5,194 bases of DNA from Planctomycetota bacterium. GTDB taxonomy: Bacteria > Planctomycetota > Planctomycetia > Pirellulales > Thermoguttaceae. The notes below the pieces were generated by a model. The model ran no database searches, was not told the DNA's origin, and saw nothing but the letters and a program-made list of their open reading frames with translations. The position numbers and the translations under genes are program-made. Below are positions 2,354-5,194 of the stretch, in pieces (position 1 is the stretch's first letter; each line of letters begins with the position of its first letter). The stretch spans positions 1-5,194 of the forward strand of contig JAEWUR010000058.1 of NCBI GenBank assembly GCA_023397045.1, read 5' to 3'.

Positions 2354-5194
2354 ATGTCGAAGTTGCGAAATGCGAATCGTCGTGAGCGTAGTGGGGCGTG
2401 GGGACGGATCTGGGACTCGCTGGTGGGCACAAACTCCCCGCGGCGAACGACGAACGGACGGAAACCGCGCCGTCTAACGATCGACCAGTTGGAAGAACGC
2501 CAACTGCTGAGCGTCTCCCCGGTCAACGTCAACGAAGGACTGATCAACCAAGGCTCGATCACCGAGCCCATCAACGAGATCCCCTCCTCGGGAACCTATT
2601 CGTCGACGGTCCCGTTTTGGCTCGATTCGGCCTTGGTCTCCGGCAAGGCGGTGGCCAGCAACAATAACGGCGATTTCGTCGTCACCTGGCACAACGTCGA
2701 CTATGTCACCGACACCACCGGCTACTACGTCGATCCCTCGACCGGCGACGCGATCGACGCCTATTCCGGCCTGATTCTTCCCACAACCGACATCGATGGA
2801 ACGCCCTACATCGTCGATCCCGACACTAGCCTGTTCGTGAACCCCGTCAACGGCCATGTACTCGACCCCGACACGGGCGAAGACATGACCGACATGAACA
2901 TCTACGCCCGGTATTACACCGATTCGGTCCAGCGGGTGACGTTGCGGTCGTCCCTGCTGCCAACCTCATCGAGTTCGCCGACCCAGTACGTCAAACTGCA
3001 ATACAACGGCAACGCGATTCAGAAACTCACCATCACCTCCGCCGCCCAGCCGTTCGGCGGAGCATCGAGTGTCTCCGGCTCGTTCCAGTTAACGTACGCC
3101 GGTCTCACCACGGCGCTGATCGACTTTTCCGAGTCAGATCAGACGGCCAGCGCGCAGGCGATCCAAACAGCGCTCCGAGATCTTTATACCGCCAATCCGG
3201 CGAACGCCGCCGTCTTCGACGGCGTGATTGTCCAGGCGATCGACGGCAGCAACTATCAAATTACCTACGGCGACGCGTCGCGAGGCGTCAAGCAATCCTT
3301 GCTAGGTGTGGCCAACCAGAGCTTCACGTCCGGGTTCCTGCCCTCGATCGACGTCACGATGGTGCGAAACTCGGGCATCACGATGAATATCCCGATTTCG
3401 TCCAACATGAACACGACCGCGCAGAACATCGCGTTTGCGTTCAACAATGCGACGACCACCGACAACCTGATCGCCCCGGTGCTGTTCCCACCGCCCGCCA
3501 ATGTCTCCGCAGGCGGATCGACCATTGGACCCTACAATTGGCCCGACAACTTGCGAACGGGCTTGCCGACCGTCACCGTCACGGCACGCAGCGCCACCGA
3601 GTTCGACGTCACGTTCACCGGCGACGCGAGCAAGCTACAGCAGCCGAAGTTGGTCGTTTTGACCTCCGCGAGCAGCGCCGCGAACCAAGTCGTGGTTCCG
3701 GGCAGCAAGGTGGAGATCGTCAAACAGAGCAGCGACGTGTTCCGGGTCAACTCGATGGAGGTCGACAATCCGCAGACGATTCGGCCCGACTATTACGACC
3801 AGAAAAATCCGCAAGTGGCGATGGACACCGACGGCGACTTCGTCATTTCGTGGGAAAGCCTTGTGCCGAACGCGGAAAACATGGTCAGCGTCAGCGACAT
3901 CTTCGCACGTCGCTTTTCACCGACCGCATGGACCAATGAAACCTTCGCCCAGGACATTACCTTCACGACCGGCGGCGGATCCGTTGTTGGCACGTTCCAG
4001 CTTAGCACCGGCAAGGGAGTGACCGGCGATATCCTGTTCGACAGCAGCGTCCCCAGCACCGTGGCTCGAGAAATTCGCAACGCGCTGATGTCGATCGGCT
4101 ATGGTCCCTCATCGGTTTCCGTCAGCGTGCTGAGCAGTTCGGCGAACACCTACAAATTCCGCGTTTCCTGGACTTCGACCGACGCCTCGATCTCCGAAGT
4201 CACGGTTCGCCTCGGCACGCTTCGCGGACAAGCGACGACTTTGGTCGAAACCAACCCATCGAAGGTGACAGTGCCGTTCCAAGCCGACATGAACCACGAC
4301 AGCGTTCTGGATACCTACATCCAGGGCGCTCGACCGCTCGGCGGCGAGTTCCAGGTCAATACGACCATGATCAACGCGCAGAGCGAACCGTCCGTCGGCA
4401 TGGACGGCGACGGCAACTTCACCGTCGCTTGGCAAAGCCAAGGGCAAGGCCTGAGCTATTTCAACTCGATCATGGCCCAGCGCTACGACCGGGATGGCAA
4501 CCCCTTGGGCGGCGAGTTCCGGGTGAACACGGCCGAAACGACCACCATCCACTTCTCGCCCTACGTGGCGATGTCGCACGACGGCGTCATCGTAATCGCC
4601 TGGAACGAAACGAACAACAACGCGAACTTCCTTTGGAACCTCGACGGCGGCACCGCCGGCGGTTGGTTCAAAGTCTACGGTGCCGACGGCGTGCAATTGG
4701 TCGATCAGCAGGGTTTCGCCGGCTGGATCCCGACCATCGATTTCGACGCCGCCGACAATTTCGTGGTTTCGGGGTTTTACACCTCGGCCACGCCGGCAGA
4801 CAACTATGGTGGCGGATCGACCGATTCGTATGCGCAACTCTATCAACTCTACGATCCCGCCACGGGAAATTTCAGTTTTCAACAATTGCAGGGACATTTT
4901 CGCCTGAACAGCGCGAGTTACGATCCGGCGTCAGCGTTGCTGTGGCCGTTGCAGCAGTGGCAATCTCAGGTCGTGATGGACGACGACGGCGACTTGACCG
5001 GAATGTACGACGGTTATGGGCCGGACTCGTCCGAATGGGCGTTCTATTGGGGATCAGATATCTCGAATCGGGCAATTCAAAAGTTGGTCGATGCCGCCGG
5101 ATTGACCAATTATTACAGCCCAATGTCCTTCGGCAGCAACGGCGATGTGGATGGCCAGATCCGCGATTCGCTGCTCTACGCGAGCAATGCCCAC
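2354..5194 (+). CDS. Giant planctomycete extracellular repeat protein (N-terminal 947 residues; continues past window)
   Basis: The frame is open from ATG 2354 to the last base, so the 3' end is missing. Residues 1-41 are strongly basic. LEERQLLS follows at 46-53, matching the N-terminal motif (LEPR-xLL / planctomycete extracellular type) found on large exported planctomycete proteins. There is no classical hydrophobic signal peptide. The rest is beta-rich, Asp/Thr/Ser/Asn-rich and contains no cysteine. It combines six 'VAMDxDGDFVxxW' units (near 97-113, 485-501, 677-694, 735-751, 791-808, 870-885) with two clear 'G-S/T-F-Q-L' domains (about 241-318 and 544-624), plus a looser relative (331-436). 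Residues 124-180 carry small DPxTG repeats. A D-x-N-x-D-x-x-x-D loop at 645-653 may bind calcium. No catalytic domain is visible. A surface, adhesin or matrix role is inferred from composition and repeats. The next in-frame Met is residue 178, and the ribosome-binding site supports this start. Confidence 0.93.
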   Translation, partial: MSKLRNANRRERSGAWGRIWDSLVGTNSPRRTTNGRKPRRLTIDQLEERQLLSVSPVNVNEGLINQGSITEPINEIPSSGTYSSTVPFWLDSALVSGKAVASNNNGDFVVTWHNVDYVTDTTGYYVDPSTGDAIDAYSGLILPTTDIDGTPYIVDPDTSLFVNPVNGHVLDPDTGEDMTDMNIYARYYTDSVQRVTLRSSLLPTSSSSPTQYVKLQYNGNAIQKLTITSAAQPFGGASSVSGSFQLTYAGLTTALIDFSESDQTASAQAIQTALRDLYTANPANAAVFDGVIVQAIDGSNYQITYGDASRGVKQSLLGVANQSFTSGFLPSIDVTMVRNSGITMNIPISSNMNTTAQNIAFAFNNATTTDNLIAPVLFPPPANVSAGGSTIGPYNWPDNLRTGLPTVTVTARSATEFDVTFTGDASKLQQPKLVVLTSASSAANQVVVPGSKVEIVKQSSDVFRVNSMEVDNPQTIRPDYYDQKNPQVAMDTDGDFVISWESLVPNAENMVSVSDIFARRFSPTAWTNETFAQDITFTTGGGSVVGTFQLSTGKGVTGDILFDSSVPSTVAREIRNALMSIGYGPSSVSVSVLSSSANTYKFRVSWTSTDASISEVTVRLGTLRGQATTLVETNPSKVTVPFQADMNHDSVLDTYIQGARPLGGEFQVNTTMINAQSEPSVGMDGDGNFTVAWQSQGQGLSYFNSIMAQRYDRDGNPLGGEFRVNTAETTTIHFSPYVAMSHDGVIVIAWNETNNNANFLWNLDGGTAGGWFKVYGADGVQLVDQQGFAGWIPTIDFDAADNFVVSGFYTSATPADNYGGGSTDSYAQLYQLYDPATGNFSFQQLQGHFRLNSASYDPASALLWPLQQWQSQVVMDDDGDLTGMYDGYGPDSSEWAFYWGSDISNRAIQKLVDAAGLTNYYSPMSFGSNGDVDGQIRDSLLYASNAH
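2489..2512 (+). other. LEERQLLS motif: planctomycete exported-protein signature
   Basis: Residues 46-53 read LEERQLLS, preceded by the basic RKPRRLTIDQ. This matches the N-terminal signature of many large planctomycete extracellular proteins, usually written LEPRxLL or LExRxLL. It lies within the first 60 residues, as expected. How it works in export is not established, so localisation is inferred. Confidence 0.8.
3074..3307 (+). repeat. 'GSFQL' beta-domain, copy 1
   Basis: Residues 241-318 begin SGSFQLTYAGLTTALIDFSE. They continue with a helix-like segment (ASAQAIQTALRDL, 265-277) and end with strands (VFDGVIVQAIDGSNYQITYG). The order strand, 'I-x-F', helix with 'A-x-x-I-x-x-A-L', then 'V-x-V ... 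Y-x-I/V' is repeated in copy 2. It appears to be a recurring module of large planctomycete surface proteins; its function is unknown. Confidence 0.65.
3344..3661 (+). repeat. Looser relative of the 'GSFQL' beta-domain
   Basis: Residues 331-436 show the same order with weaker sequence similarity. There are strands with 'ITMNIPISS', a helix-like 'TAQNIAFAFNNA' (355-366), a Pro/Gly-rich insertion (about 375-403), and closing strands 'VTVTARSATEFDVTFTG' (407-423). The link to the clear copies is by pattern and position only. Confidence 0.4.
3983..4225 (+). repeat. 'GTFQL' beta-domain, copy 2
   Basis: Residues 544-624 read VVGTFQLSTGKGVTGDILFD, then a helix-like 'TVAREIRNALMSIGYG' (569-584), then 'SSVSVSVLSSSANTYKFRVSW' style strands. 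This aligns block by block with copy 1: GSFQL/GTFQL, IDF/ILF, AIQTAL/EIRNAL, YQITY/YKFRV. Both copies are preceded by a similar strand (QKLTITS at 223-229, QDITFTT at 533-539), so the true module probably starts about 10-20 residues earlier. Confidence 0.65.
4286..4312 (+). other. Dockerin/EF-hand-like calcium loop within the giant protein
   Basis: Residues 645-653 read DMNHDSVLD, giving Asp at loop positions 1, 5 and 9 and Asn at 3. This spacing is that of dockerin and EF-hand-type calcium loops (DxNxDxxxD). Only one loop is seen, between a GTFQL domain and the best-preserved DGDF repeats, so it may be a linker-stabilising site rather than a dockerin domain. Confidence 0.45.

Larger units (their letters stand above)
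2642..5008 (+). repeat. Six degenerate 'MDxDGDFVxxW' protein repeats
   Basis: Cores at residues 97-113 (GKAVASNNNGDFVVTWH), 485-501 (NPQVAMDTDGDFVISWE), 677-694 (SEPSVGMDGDGNFTVAWQ), 735-751 (SPYVAMSHDGVIVIAWN), 791-808 (WIPTIDFDAADNFVVSGF) and 870-885 (QSQVVMDDDGDLTGMYD). Several are followed by an A-Q/R-R-Y/F-type strand (IYARYYTD, IFARRFSP, IMAQRYDRDG) and preceded by an 'F-R/Q-V/L-N-S/T' strand. The full unit is about 55-60 residues: F-x-VN(T), about ten residues, the VAMDxDGDF core, then the AxRY strand. The pattern suggests beta-propeller-like blades with Asp-rich, possibly calcium-binding turns; the fold is inferred. Confidence 0.7.

Noticed and set aside
2398..2857. Open frames in other frames around the start of the giant gene
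   Set aside because: They overlap the frame that carries LEERQLLS and the DGDF repeat, and show no coherent motif of their own.
4109..4897. 262-codon minus-strand open frame inside the giant gene
   Set aside because: It is an antisense shadow: it mirrors the codon bias of the giant protein and has no ribosome-binding site or family features that I recognise. The plus-strand repeats show which frame is selected.

Overview
The window looks like part of a planctomycete chromosome, probably from the Pirellula/Rhodopirellula side of the phylum. The main evidence is the large plus-strand protein, which opens with a basic stretch and the motif LEERQLLS. That motif is the N-terminal signature of very large secreted planctomycete proteins. 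The GC-rich coding sequence and a planctomycete-style TIM-barrel 'sugar phosphate isomerase/epimerase' fit this. The assignment is an inference from protein style; there is no rRNA or other marker gene.

Layout: positions 1-86 are non-coding and hold two different 7-bp tandem repeats. Positions 87-929 (minus) encode a xylose-isomerase-like TIM-barrel protein. A 149-bp gap follows, then positions 1079-1891 (minus) encode undecaprenyl-diphosphatase (UppP/BacA), the membrane enzyme that recycles the lipid carrier for cell-wall precursors. Positions 1892-2353 are a 462-bp divergent intergenic region. It contains candidate promoters for both directions and several hairpins. From 2354 to the window end (plus) runs one uninterrupted reading frame of 947 codons, which continues beyond the window.

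That large ORF is the main content of the window. It has no cysteine in 947 residues and few lysines, and it is built from two interleaved repeat families. One is a short 'P-x-V-A-M-D-x-D-G-D-F-V-x-x-W' unit, seen six times with varying fidelity. The other is a beta-rich 'G-S/T-F-Q-L' domain of about 75-80 residues, seen twice clearly and a third time more loosely. It also has one dockerin/EF-hand-like D-x-N-x-D-x-x-x-D loop. It is most likely an extracellular or cell-surface structural or adhesive protein; no catalytic domain is visible in the part present.

The two minus-strand genes could be cotranscribed, but the 149-bp gap and a possible extended -10 element allow a separate promoter for the isomerase-like gene. 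No functional link between the three genes is evident. I found no RNA gene, CRISPR array, insertion sequence or convincing terminator. The most notable points are the architecture of the giant protein, its hairpin-rich leader, and the apparent loss of the usual metal-ligand residues in the TIM-barrel protein.
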